Source: Pseudomonadota bacterium (GTDB taxonomy: Bacteria > Pseudomonadota > Alphaproteobacteria > UBA8366 > JADFVY01). From it: DNA of 8,138 nt. A model generated the notes under the pieces. The model made no database searches. It saw only the letters and a program-made list of their open reading frames with translations, and was not told the origin of the DNA. Shown piece after piece: positions 1 to 5,883 of this stretch. The first letter of the stretch is position 1. Each line of letters begins with the position of its first letter. The position numbers and the translations under genes were made by a program. The stretch lies in the NCBI GenBank assembly GCA_015222795.1, contig JADFVY010000491.1:1-8138 (forward strand), read 5' to 3'.

Positions 1-11
1 AGGATGAGGGC
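1..11 (-). repeat. Palindromic repeat unit R0, cut by the window edge
   Basis: The first bases, AGGATGAGGGC, match the inner end of the reverse-oriented repeat unit seen complete at 2289-2339. They carry the same GGGC junction as the unit at 2381-2429. Only the end of the unit is inside the window, so the call rests on about 11 bases. The support is its position: it lies 41 nt from unit R1 in inverted orientation, the same layout as the complete doublet at 2289-2429. Confidence 0.6.
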
Positions 12-50
12 GCAAACATTAGAATTCTTGGGAGAAAAAGAATATTGGAG

Positions 51-99
51 CCTCATCCTGAGGAGCCCCGAAGGGGCGTCTCGAAGGACGAGGTCGCTC
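51..99 (+). repeat. Palindromic repeat unit R1
   Basis: This 49-bp unit has conserved outer arms (CCTCATCCTGAGGAG at the left, CGTCTCGAAGGACGAGG then TCGCTC at the right) around a variable hairpin GCCCC-GAA-GGGGC. CCTCATCCT pairs with AGGACGAGG apart from one mismatch, and GAG pairs with CTC further in, so the whole unit folds into one long stem. It lies just after the 3' end of the MBL hydrolase gene and could stop or protect that transcript. Repeats of this type are, from memory, common between genes in Alphaproteobacteria. I do not know an agreed name for them. Confidence 0.9.
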
Positions 100-113
100 G
101 ACGCCCGGACGCG

Positions 114-842
114 CTACGCCCCCTTCTCCTCCAGCCAGGCCTTGATCAATTCGCGGTAGCGGGCGCCGTCGAAGCTGGGGTAGTGGCCGCCGTGGACGAC
201 GCGTACCGGCAGGTCGTGGATCCGTTTCATGCTGGCGATGTAGACCGCGATGTCCGAATGATAGGCGTCGTCGATCAGTTCGCCGTCATAGATTGTGTCG
301 CCGGAAAACAGGATCTGCGTGGCCTTTTCGAACAGCATGATGCCGCCGGGCGAATGGCCGGGGGTGTGGATGATTTCGAATTGCCGATCGCCCAGATCGA
401 TGACGTCGCCGGCCTCGAGGATGCGCGTCGCCGGGGCCGCCTTTACCGCATATTCGGTTGAGCAGTACGGCGCGGGCGGCAGCTTGGTGAAGATTTCGTC
501 GGTGACATAGGGATCGGCCAGCGTGTTTTCGCGGGTCGGGTGGGCCATCAACTCGGCCTCGTCGCGGTGCACGGCGCGGTCGTCGAATTCGTGGTGGCAG
601 CCGATATGGTCGAAATGGGTGTGGCTGGCGACCGCGAGACAGGGTTTCCCGGTGACCAGCGGCACCTGTTCGCGCAAGCTGACCACGCCCATGCCGCTGT
701 CGACCAGCATGTTCCGGTCGCGCCCGCGCACATGCCAGATGTTGCAGCGGTAGAATTCCAGAATATGCGGCTCGCCGATATAGGTGACGTCGTCGTCCAG
801 TCGGGTCGTGACGTACCATTCGGCGGCGGTCGCGATTTGCAT
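114..842 (-). CDS. MBL-fold metallo-hydrolase, MBLAC2-like
   Basis: A 242-residue metallo-beta-lactamase-fold hydrolase, probably cytoplasmic because no signal peptide is visible. The zinc-binding motif HTHFDH is at residues 74-79 (H74, H76, D78, H79). Further ligands are H163 in TPGHSPGG, D182 in FSGDTIYDG and H220 in VHGGHYPS, so both metal sites look complete. The segment around residues 33-55 (CNIWHVRGRDRN, then LVDSGMG) resembles the start of animal MBLAC2, an acyl-CoA thioesterase. A thioester or ester substrate is therefore possible, but this is recall and not a search result. The start lies 4 nt after the stop of the upstream oxidoreductase, with AAGGA about 11 nt before the ATG. The two genes are surely co-transcribed and may be translationally coupled. 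The substrate is unknown. Confidence 0.88.
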   Translation of the reverse strand: MQIATAAEWYVTTRLDDDVTYIGEPHILEFYRCNIWHVRGRDRNMLVDSGMGVVSLREQVPLVTGKPCLAVASHTHFDHIGCHHEFDDRAVHRDEAELMAHPTRENTLADPYVTDEIFTKLPPAPYCSTEYAVKAAPATRILEAGDVIDLGDRQFEIIHTPGHSPGGIMLFEKATQILFSGDTIYDGELIDDAYHSDIAVYIASMKRIHDLPVRVVHGGHYPSFDGARYRELIKAWLEEKGA

Positions 843-846
843 GGCG

Positions 847-2208
847 TCAATCGTCCTTGAACGCGTACCAGCGATAGGCGGCGCCCAGGTATTTCCTGCG
901 CAGGGCGGGGAAGGGGAAGCGGGTGGGCAGGCCGCGCATTACGGCGGGCAGGTCGGCCTCGACGGTTTTGCCGGCGACCATGGCGGCGATTTTCATGCCG
1001 GTCCAGGGGGCCGTGTTGACGCCGTTGGCGTGGTAGCCGAAGCCGTAGAATACGCTGGGGTCGTCCGGCAACTGGCCGACGGAGGGGGCGAGGCGCTGCG
1101 AGATGCACACGAAACCGCGCCAGAAATGGTCGATTTCCACGTCGCGCCAGGCGGGGAAGACTTCGCCCACGCGCCTGGTCATCCAGGCGCGCATGCGGTC
1201 GCCGTCGGCCGGGCTGCCGGTCAGGTCGCCGCGCGCGCCCAGCATCAGGCGGTTGCCGGGCAGCATGGCGTAATAGAACAGCAGCTTGCGTGAATTGATC
1301 AGCGGGCAGTCGGTCTTCCAGGACTGCGCGGCCAATTCGTCATCGGTCAGCGGGCGGGTGGTGACGATGTTGGAAATGACCGGCAGGATGCGGCCGTCGA
1401 AATCGCGGTGCAGGCGCTCGCGCAGGAAGCCGTTGGCGGCGACGATAATGCGTTTGGCGCGCAGGGTGCCGCGTTCCGTCGTCAAAAGATGTTGCCCGCC
1501 CTCGCGTAGCCAGCTGGTTACCAGACTGCCGGGATGCAGCGTCGCGCCGGCGGCCGACGCGGCGCGGGCCAGGCCCTGGGCGAATTTCAGGGGGTGCAAT
1601 GCAAAGCTGGGGCTGACCTTGATGGCGCCGAACTGTTCGGTGGAATCATGGCCGATTTCGCGGAATTCCTCGGCGCTGTATACCGAGGTCTCGATGCCGA
1701 ACAGCTTTCCCAGCGTCTCGCCATATTCTTTCAACTCGCCGAAGGCGCGGGGGCGGTGCGCCACGTCCATCAGCCCGTCGCCGCGGGCGTCGCAATCAAT
1801 GTGGTTGTCGGCGATCAGGGCCCGGGTGAACTCGACGCCCTCGGCCTGGGAGGCGTAATAGCGCTTGGTTTCGTCCAGCCCGTGGCGCCGCGTCATCTCG
1901 GCGATCGACATCTTGGTCGCGCCCATGCAGCAAAACCCGCCATTGCGCCCCGAAGCGCCCCAGCCGATGCGGTCCCCGGCCTCCAGCACGGCCACGTCGA
2001 CACCATGGTCGCGCGCCAGATGCAGCGCCGCCGACAGCCCGGTATAGCCGCCGCCGATAATTGCGACGTCGCAGCTCCCGTCGCCCTCCAGGGGGGTCCA
2101 AGCGGGATCGTCGGCGGGCGCCGTGGCCTCCCAGTAACTGGGAACGGGCGCGGGGTCGTACATGGCGGGATGATAGAGGGTGCGGAGGTTTGTCATGGCG
2201 TGCATCAT
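847..2208 (-). CDS. FAD-dependent oxidoreductase, DAO family (PuuB-like amine/amino-acid oxidase)
   Basis: A 453-residue flavoprotein of the D-amino-acid-oxidase (DAO) fold. The N-terminal Rossmann motif IIGGGYTGLSAALHLA lies at about residues 51-66 (G52, G54, G57), and E77 in VLEAGDR is the expected ribose-binding acid. ASGRNGGF (85-92) is the second flavin contact typical of this group. Near the C-terminus, GYHANGVNTAPWTG (391-404) is the closing FAD-binding segment. The length and the N-terminal layout (LYHPAMYDPAPVPSYW) resemble gamma-glutamylputrescine oxidoreductase-like proteins, which oxidise amines or N-substituted amino acids with oxygen. The real substrate cannot be read from the sequence. 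Three in-frame ATGs (2208, 2205, 2196) compete and none has a clear Shine-Dalgarno. MTNLRTLYHP at 2196 is a reasonable alternative start. It is the first gene of an operon with the MBL hydrolase, and both ends of that operon carry inverted repeat doublets. Confidence 0.9.
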   Translation of the reverse strand: MMHAMTNLRTLYHPAMYDPAPVPSYWEATAPADDPAWTPLEGDGSCDVAIIGGGYTGLSAALHLARDHGVDVAVLEAGDRIGWGASGRNGGFCCMGATKMSIAEMTRRHGLDETKRYYASQAEGVEFTRALIADNHIDCDARGDGLMDVAHRPRAFGELKEYGETLGKLFGIETSVYSAEEFREIGHDSTEQFGAIKVSPSFALHPLKFAQGLARAASAAGATLHPGSLVTSWLREGGQHLLTTERGTLRAKRIIVAANGFLRERLHRDFDGRILPVISNIVTTRPLTDDELAAQSWKTDCPLINSRKLLFYYAMLPGNRLMLGARGDLTGSPADGDRMRAWMTRRVGEVFPAWRDVEIDHFWRGFVCISQRLAPSVGQLPDDPSVFYGFGYHANGVNTAPWTGMKIAAMVAGKTVEADLPAVMRGLPTRFPFPALRRKYLGAAYRWYAFKDD

Positions 2209-2288
2209 TGGCGACGCCGCCGGGGCGCGTCAATCGGAAATCCGGGGCTGTTGCGTCGAAAGACAGAATTGCGGCGGCGTGGGGGAAC

Positions 2289-2339
2289 GAGCGACCTCGT
2301 CCTTCGAGACGGTTGCTTCGCAACCTCCTCAGGATGAGG
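2289..2339 (-). repeat. Palindromic repeat unit R2
   Basis: Read on the minus strand, this unit has the same outer arms as R1 and R3 but a different inner hairpin, GGTTGC-GAA-GCAACC, which is 6 bp with a GAA triloop. It is 51 bp where the other two are 49, and the extra pair of bases lies in the variable stem. The TTGGAG junction before CCTCATCC is shared with R1, not with R3. Confidence 0.9.
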
Positions 2340-2380
2340 CTCCAACATCCAGTTTTTAATGGAAATACATACATTTATGC

Positions 2381-2429
2381 CCTCATCCTGAGGAGGCGCG
2401 TAGCGCCGTCTCGAAGGACGAGGTCGCTC
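2381..2429 (+). repeat. Palindromic repeat unit R3
   Basis: A 49-bp unit identical to R1 in its outer arms (15 bases at the left and 23 at the right), but with inner hairpin GGCGC-GTA-GCGCC. The bases before it (GCCC) match the junction of the partial unit at the window start. It is the inverted partner of R2. Confidence 0.9.
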
Positions 2430-2437
2430 AACTGGCG

Positions 2438-2514
2438 GGGCCAGAGCGGATCTGATTTATACGTCGGGAACGCGTTTGAATTCTGCAAGCTCCCGGTTAA
2501 TTTGATTCTGGCCC
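2438..2514 (-). terminator. Possible 3' stem-loop after radC
   Basis: GGGCCAGA at 2438-2445 and TCTGGCCC at 2507-2514 form a perfect 8-bp inverted repeat that begins right after the radC stop. A second pair, CGGGA (2465-2469) and TCCCG (2491-2495), nests inside it. There is no T-run, so this is not a classical intrinsic terminator. It may protect the 3' end of the transcript or stall polymerase together with the repeat doublet downstream. The loops are large and chance pairing cannot be excluded. Confidence 0.35.
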
Positions 2515-3252
2515 TCACAACAGCCCCAGACTCTTGAAACTCGCCGGGCCCTCGCGGCTGATGATCAGGTGGTCGTGCAGGGCGATGCCCAGTTTGGCGG
2601 CTGCCTCCTGGACCTCTTTCGTCACGTCGATATCGGCGCGCGACGGGGTGGGGTCGCCCGAGGGGTGGTTGTGGATCAGGATTATGGCGGTGGCGCCGAG
2701 CTCCAGCGCGCGCTTGACGATTTCCCGGGGATACAGCGGCGTGTGGTCGACGGTGCCCTTGTTCTGGCGCTCGTCGGCGATCAACCGGTTGCGCTTGTCC
2801 AGGAACATCACGCGGGTCTGCTCAACCTTTTCGTGGCCCATGGCGGCCATGCAGTAATCCAGCAGCCGGTCCCACGAACTTATCACCGGCTTGTCCATGA
2901 TTTCGCCCTGGGCCAGGCGCAGGGCGGCGGCCTGCACCACCTTCAGCGCCGCCACCGAGACCTCGCCCATGCCGCCGATGCGTTTCAGCACCCGCGGGTC
3001 GGCGGTGATGACGCCGTTGAAGCTTTTGAACTCGCTCATGAGTTCCTTGGCCAGCGGCTTGACGTCGCTGCGCGGGATGGCGATGGCGAGCACCAGTTCC
3101 AGCAGCTCGTAATCCGGCATGCCCTCGCCGCCGGTCGCCATGAACCGCTCGCGCAGGCGCTGGCGATGCCCGTGATAATGGGCCTTCGCTTTTGCGGGTG
3201 CGGCATCTTCGGAGAGTCCCGGCAAGCCCTTCTGTGATTTTCCTTCAGCCAT
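2515..3252 (-). CDS. radC: RadC family protein (JAB/MPN+ metalloprotein)
   Basis: A 245-residue RadC-family protein. The N-terminal half has the helix-hairpin-helix region typical of the family (about residues 25-115, including ADPRVLKRIGGMGEVSVAALKV). The C-terminal half is the JAB/MPN+ domain with the metal motif HNHPSGDPTPSRAD (H194, H196, D207), so the metal site appears complete. The family was named for a DNA-repair phenotype that was later disputed, and its biochemical role is not settled. The first 24 residues are rich in Lys, Ala and Gly and look disordered. It starts 38 nt after the map stop, so it is probably the last gene of a sfsA-map-radC transcript. No clear Shine-Dalgarno is visible, but the start gives the usual family length. 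Confidence 0.95.
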   Translation of the reverse strand: MAEGKSQKGLPGLSEDAAPAKAKAHYHGHRQRLRERFMATGGEGMPDYELLELVLAIAIPRSDVKPLAKELMSEFKSFNGVITADPRVLKRIGGMGEVSVAALKVVQAAALRLAQGEIMDKPVISSWDRLLDYCMAAMGHEKVEQTRVMFLDKRNRLIADERQNKGTVDHTPLYPREIVKRALELGATAIILIHNHPSGDPTPSRADIDVTKEVQEAAAKLGIALHDHLIISREGPASFKSLGLL

Positions 3253-3290
3253 GGCGCGATATTAAGCGGGCCGGAGGGGCTTGTCGCGGG

Positions 3291-4118
3291 CTAACTGTAA
3301 GGCGGCTTGGTCAGGCCCGCCGGGGAGAGGGTGAAAATCTCGCAGCCCTCGGCGGTGACGCCGATGGTGTGCTCGAACTGGGCCGAGAGCGAGCGGTCCC
3401 TGGTTACCGCGGTCCAGCCGTCGGAAAGTACCTTCACGTCGTACTTGCCGGCATTGATCATCGGCTCGACCGTAAACAGCATGCCTTCCCTCAGCACCGG
3501 GCCGGTGCCCTTGTCGCCGAAATGCAGGACGCTGGGGGATTCGTGGAAGATCTGGCCGATGCCATGGCCGCAGAAATCGCGTACCACCGAAAACCGCTGG
3601 GGCTCGACGAAGCTCTGGATTGCATGGCCGATGTCGCCCAGATGGGCGCCCGGCCTGACCGTCGCGATGCCCAGCATCATGGCGTCGTAGGTGACGTCGA
3701 TCAGCTTGCGCGCGCGGATGCCCACCTTGTCGCCAACCAGGAACATGCGGCTGGAATCGCCATACCAGCTATCCAGGATCACGGTGACGTCGATATTGAT
3801 AATATCGCCGTTGGCCAGGCGCTTGGCGTCGTCGGGAATGCCGTGGCAGACCACGTGATTGATCGAGGTGCAGATCGATTTCGGGAAACCGCGATAATTC
3901 AGCGGGGCCGAGACGGCGCCCCGGTCGCGGGTATAGTCGGCGCATAGCCGGTCAAGTTCGCCGGTGGAGACGCCGGGCTGGACATGAGGCGTGATGAAAT
4001 CCAGCAACTCGCCCGCCAGCCGCCCGGCCTTGCGCATGCCCTCGAAGGCCTCGGCCCCGTGGATGCGAATGCCGCCCCGCGCGCTGTCGCTGTCGTAATC
4101 TACCTGTACGTCGTTCAT
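3291..4118 (-). CDS. map: Methionine aminopeptidase, type I
   Basis: A 275-residue enzyme that removes the initiator methionine from new proteins in the cytoplasm. All five metal ligands of type I enzymes are present: D110 (INIDVTV), D121 (WYGDSSRMF), H185 (CGHGIG), E218 (TVEPM) and E249 (FEHTIG). The substrate-binding His is H92 (VCHGIP). Their spacing follows the Escherichia coli enzyme almost exactly. The N-terminus has about 12 extra acidic residues before the usual start (IRIHGAEAFEGMRKAG). AAGGGA at 4124-4129 lies 5 nt before the ATG and supports this start. Upstream is a 102-nt leader with a hairpin. No N-terminal zinc-finger or SH3-linker extension is present. Confidence 0.97.
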   Translation of the reverse strand: MNDVQVDYDSDSARGGIRIHGAEAFEGMRKAGRLAGELLDFITPHVQPGVSTGELDRLCADYTRDRGAVSAPLNYRGFPKSICTSINHVVCHGIPDDAKRLANGDIINIDVTVILDSWYGDSSRMFLVGDKVGIRARKLIDVTYDAMMLGIATVRPGAHLGDIGHAIQSFVEPQRFSVVRDFCGHGIGQIFHESPSVLHFGDKGTGPVLREGMLFTVEPMINAGKYDVKVLSDGWTAVTRDRSLSAQFEHTIGVTAEGCEIFTLSPAGLTKPPYS

Positions 4119-4142
4119 TCCGGTCCCTTGTCACAATCGTCC

Positions 4143-4171
4143 GCCCGCGTCCCTGAAATAGGGCGGCGGGC
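4143..4171. other. Two-step hairpin in the map leader
   Basis: GCCCGC (4143-4148) pairs with GCGGGC (4166-4171), and inside it CCCT (4151-4154) pairs with AGGG (4160-4163), separated by a symmetric two-base internal loop. The closing loop is 5 nt. It lies between the sfsA stop and the map start, read on the minus strand. It could end or protect sfsA mRNA, or sit in the map 5' leader. No T-run follows on either strand. Confidence 0.5.
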
Positions 4172-4183
4172 AGTGAAAGGCAA

Positions 4184-4213
4184 GATATAGCATGCCTCTT
4201 CGCCACCAGGAAA
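4184..4213 (-). promoter_or_regulatory. Weak candidate promoter for map
   Basis: On the minus strand TTTCCT (4208-4213) and TATATC (4184-4189) are 18 nt apart, matching 3 of 6 and 4 of 6 consensus positions. It would give map its own start inside the gap after sfsA. The match is marginal and transcription from a promoter before sfsA is an equally good explanation. Confidence 0.25.
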
Positions 4214-4220
4214 CGCCTCG

Positions 4221-4937
4221 TCAGTCGATGGTTATCTTCATTGGCCGCGCGATTTCTATTCCGCGCGATGTCACCCCGCATTCATGGCACAGCGCCTCGA
4301 CGCCGCGCGCGCGGGCGTCTGTCATGGCGGCGGCGTAGGCGGGGTCGATGTCGGCGGCCAGGCGGAAATGGTCGCAATCGCCGCGCTGGACCAGATAGAG
4401 CATCGCCGCGCGCGCCCCCGAATCCACCATGTTGGCCAGTTCCGCCAGATGCTTGGCGCCGCGTTTGGTGACCGAATCCGGGAACTCGGCGGCGCCGGGG
4501 TGGGCGCCATCCGGGCGGCGCAGGGTGACTGACTTGATTTCGACGTAACAGGGGGGGCGCGCGTCGTCTTCCAGAAGAATGTCGATGCGGCTGTTCTGCC
4601 CGTATTTTACCTCGCGCCTTAGCGAGGCGTAGCCGGCCAGTTCGGGGATTTCGCCGGCGCCGATGGCCTCCTCGCCGACGCGGTTGGCGTGCGCGGTGTT
4701 GATGCAGACCAGATCGCCACCCACGCGCACCAGCTCCCAGCGCCAGTCCAGCTTGGCCTTGGGGTTGGTGTTGGGCGACAGCCAGACCTCGGACCCGGGC
4801 TCCGCCAACCCCATCATCGAACCCGGATTGGCGCAATGGGCGACGATCTCCTGGCCGGTCTCGAGCTCGATATCGGACAAGAAGCGCTTGTAGCGGCGCA
4901 ATAGCGTGCCGCGGGTGAGGGGGGAGGGGAATTCCAT
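4221..4937 (-). CDS. sfsA: Sugar fermentation stimulation protein A (DNA-binding/nuclease-like)
   Basis: A 238-residue SfsA-family protein, close to the usual length. The N-terminal part is the OB-like region, with the family signature HCANPGSM (34-41). The C-terminal part has the PD-(D/E)XK nuclease-like core: D119 in SRIDILL, and E133 and K135 in CYVEIKSVTL, followed by FPDSVTKRGAKHL (152-164). In E. coli the protein binds DNA and affects maltose metabolism, but a general function is not established. It is the first gene of the minus-strand sfsA-map-radC run and is divergent from the lipoprotein gene at 5058, with 120 nt between the two starts. No strong Shine-Dalgarno is seen, and the start follows family length. 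Confidence 0.95.
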   Translation of the reverse strand: MEFPSPLTRGTLLRRYKRFLSDIELETGQEIVAHCANPGSMMGLAEPGSEVWLSPNTNPKAKLDWRWELVRVGGDLVCINTAHANRVGEEAIGAGEIPELAGYASLRREVKYGQNSRIDILLEDDARPPCYVEIKSVTLRRPDGAHPGAAEFPDSVTKRGAKHLAELANMVDSGARAAMLYLVQRGDCDHFRLAADIDPAYAAAMTDARARGVEALCHECGVTSRGIEIARPMKITID

Positions 4938-5057
4938 GGGCGCATCCGGTTCATTGTTGGGCCGAGGGCAAAAGCTCTACCCCGCTTTAACCGTCTGTTT
5001 AAACCTTGGCTTCTATTCTGTCGTCCGAAATTGAAACAGGGTCCTGGAGGGTTGAAG
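4938..5057. promoter_or_regulatory. Divergent intergenic region between sfsA and the first lipoprotein gene
   Basis: This 120-bp stretch must hold the promoters for both directions. It has a lower-GC core at about 4985-5020, with the perfect palindrome GTTTAAAC (4997-5004) next to a second TTTAACC (4986-4992). TATTCT at 5014-5019 could be a plus-strand -10 box, but no good -35 box stands 16-18 nt before it. I see no promoter that I would assert for either strand. Confidence 0.4.
5046..5051 (+). promoter_or_regulatory. Ribosome-binding site GGAGGG that sets the start at 5058
   Basis: GGAGGG stands 6 nt before ATG 5058. This decides against the in-frame TTG at 5031, which would place nine extra residues before the signal peptide. 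Confidence 0.85.
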
Positions 5058-5756
5058 ATGAATAAGCGAACGGGTTTTAAGGCGATGGCGACGATTGCCG
5101 CGCTGCTCGGGCTGGCTGCTTGTGGCGGTGGTGGCGGCGGCAGTTCTTCGGGCGACGGCAAGGCCGCGCAGACCACCAAGGCGCTGTTCGCGCCGGCGGT
5201 CAGGGTGAAGGGCAAATTCGTGACGCCGGACGGTGGCCAGGCCAATGACTGCGTGCTGGAAATCTATAATATCGCGACGGGAGAGCGCGTGAGGGAAACG
5301 ACGGTCTCGGGTCGTTTCTCAATCTCGTTCCAGAACCCCGCCAATATGGACGGGCTGCGATTCCGGGCCTTGTGCGACGGCGCCGAGGTTTATAAATCGA
5401 CCGACTATTCCGCAAACAAGCTGTCCAATACCAAATGGAAGGTCAATCTCGGCGAGATCACGGTCGCGCGCGGGATGCTAACCGCGTACGGCAACGTCAT
5501 GGACGAGAGCGGCGCGGCGCCCGAGGGCTGTAGTGTCGGGGTCTATCCGGTGGGCAAGAAGAAGCCCGTGGTAAGCTGGCCGGCGGCCGACAAATTCAGC
5601 GGCGAACTCGATCTGGCCCAGTCCGGCAATATGTTCACCATCGAGGCCACTTGCCCAGGTTACGCGAAACGCGGAACGTCGGGCGTCCTGACACCTGATA
5701 TGGTCGTCGAGGGAACCAGCACGATCAGTGTCAGGGATCTGGTGGTCAAGAACTAG
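5058..5756 (+). CDS. Lipoprotein with two tandem Cys-pair beta domains (paralogue 1)
   Basis: A 232-residue protein of a family I do not recognise. The N-terminus is a lipoprotein signal: NKR, a hydrophobic stretch, then LGLAAC with lipidated C22. A Gly/Ser-rich tether follows (six Gly, then SSSGDG). The mature part is two copies of one domain. Repeat 1 (about 48-138) has VKGKFVTPDG, C65 and C106. Repeat 2 (about 139-230) has TAYGNVMDESG, C158 and C199. Both cysteine pairs are 41 residues apart, and the two repeats are offset by exactly 93. Each repeat closes with an LGxxTV-like strand (131-136, and VRDLVV at 225-230). The V-x-G-x-V-x-x-x-D/S-G opening resembles carboxypeptidase-regulatory or transthyretin-like beta-sandwiches, which is inference only. 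The cysteines probably form one disulfide per domain outside the cytoplasm. The residue after C22 is Gly, so outer-membrane sorting is plausible. The next gene encodes a paralogue. Confidence 0.88.
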   Translation: MNKRTGFKAMATIAALLGLAACGGGGGGSSSGDGKAAQTTKALFAPAVRVKGKFVTPDGGQANDCVLEIYNIATGERVRETTVSGRFSISFQNPANMDGLRFRALCDGAEVYKSTDYSANKLSNTKWKVNLGEITVARGMLTAYGNVMDESGAAPEGCSVGVYPVGKKKPVVSWPAADKFSGELDLAQSGNMFTIEATCPGYAKRGTSGVLTPDMVVEGTSTISVRDLVVKN

Positions 5757-5765
5757 TGGTCTGTT

Positions 5766-5798
5766 GGACGGGCCGGCGGCTTTCCCGCCGCCCTGTCC
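5766..5798 (+). terminator. Strong GC hairpin after the first lipoprotein gene
   Basis: GGACGGGCCGGCGG pairs with CCGCCGCCCTGTCC around the loop CTTTC: 13 pairs, one C-C mismatch and one G-T pair. It begins 10 nt after the stop at 5756. No T-run follows, so full termination is doubtful. Partial termination or 3'-end protection of the first lipoprotein mRNA is more likely. Confidence 0.55.
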
Positions 5799-5805
5799 AA
5801 GCGTA

Positions 5806-5811
5806 TATAAT
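5806..5811 (+). promoter_or_regulatory. Candidate -10 box inside a palindrome, upstream of paralogue 2
   Basis: A perfect TATAAT lies between the palindrome arms CCAAGC and GCTTGG (5797-5818). The best -35 (TTCCCG at 5782-5787, 18-nt spacer) matches only 3 of 6 positions, so an activator or another sigma factor may be needed. A protein bound to the palindrome would cover the -10 box. The leader would be about 65 nt. Confidence 0.35.
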
Positions 5812-5870
5812 TGCTTGGCCAAAAGGCCGCTGCGTCGTAGGGTTGAAGGGTACATTCAACGATCCGACGG

Positions 5871-5876
5871 GGAGGG
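5871..5876 (+). promoter_or_regulatory. Ribosome-binding site GGAGGG that sets the start at 5884
   Basis: GGAGGG, 7 nt before ATG 5884, fixes the start. The frame stays open back to 5728, but that upstream part overlaps the preceding gene, crosses the hairpin and would bury the signal peptide. Confidence 0.85.
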
Positions 5877-5883
5877 CCGTATT

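Larger units (their letters stand above)
2289..2429. repeat. REPIN-like inverted doublet of palindromic repeats (R2 + spacer + R3)
   Basis: Two palindromic units in opposite orientation enclose a 41-nt AT-richer spacer (2340-2380). The outer ends of both are the same sequence (GAGCGACCTCG and its complement). One spacer edge reads TTGGAG on the minus strand and the other GCCC on the plus strand. The left doublet (1-99) has the same two edges and the same 41-nt spacer but in the opposite orientation. It fills much of the 306-nt gap between the oxidoreductase start and the radC stop. It could form a very large cruciform or RNA hairpin and probably limits read-through from the radC operon. The layout is that of REPIN-type non-autonomous elements. 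No RAYT-type transposase gene is in the window. Confidence 0.75.
5757..5883. other. Structured intergenic region between the two lipoprotein genes
   Basis: This 127-bp gap has three nested or adjacent inverted repeats. A 13-pair hairpin (5766-5798) has one mismatch, one G-T pair and a 5-nt loop. CCAAGC/GCTTGG (5797-5802 and 5813-5818) enclose TATATAAT and share two bases with that hairpin, so the two structures compete. GTTGAA/TTCAAC (5842-5847 and 5855-5860) is the third. The 9-mer GGGTTGAAG (5840-5848) also occurs just before the first lipoprotein start (5049-5057), possibly a relic of the duplication. Confidence 0.6.

Noticed and set aside
1..99. A CRISPR array made from the repeat units.
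   Set aside because: The units alternate in orientation, have variable inner stems and occur as inverted pairs far apart. No regular direct repeats, spacers or cas genes are present.
1514..3405. Further GGTTACC sites (near 1514 and 3399) as members of the phased operator array.
   Set aside because: They are single occurrences inside coding regions without 10-bp neighbours and are expected by chance.
4284..4532. Plus-strand open frames opposite sfsA and other minus-strand genes, such as 1534-2337 and 2569-3237.
   Set aside because: They lie wholly antisense to well-recognised genes, have repetitive Arg/Gly/Ala/His-rich translations typical of high-GC shadows, and lack family motifs.
5728..5883. 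An upstream extension of the second lipoprotein, since the frame is open from 5728.
   Set aside because: It overlaps the previous gene and crosses a strong hairpin. A signal peptide and GGAGGG site at 5871-5876 point clearly to 5884.
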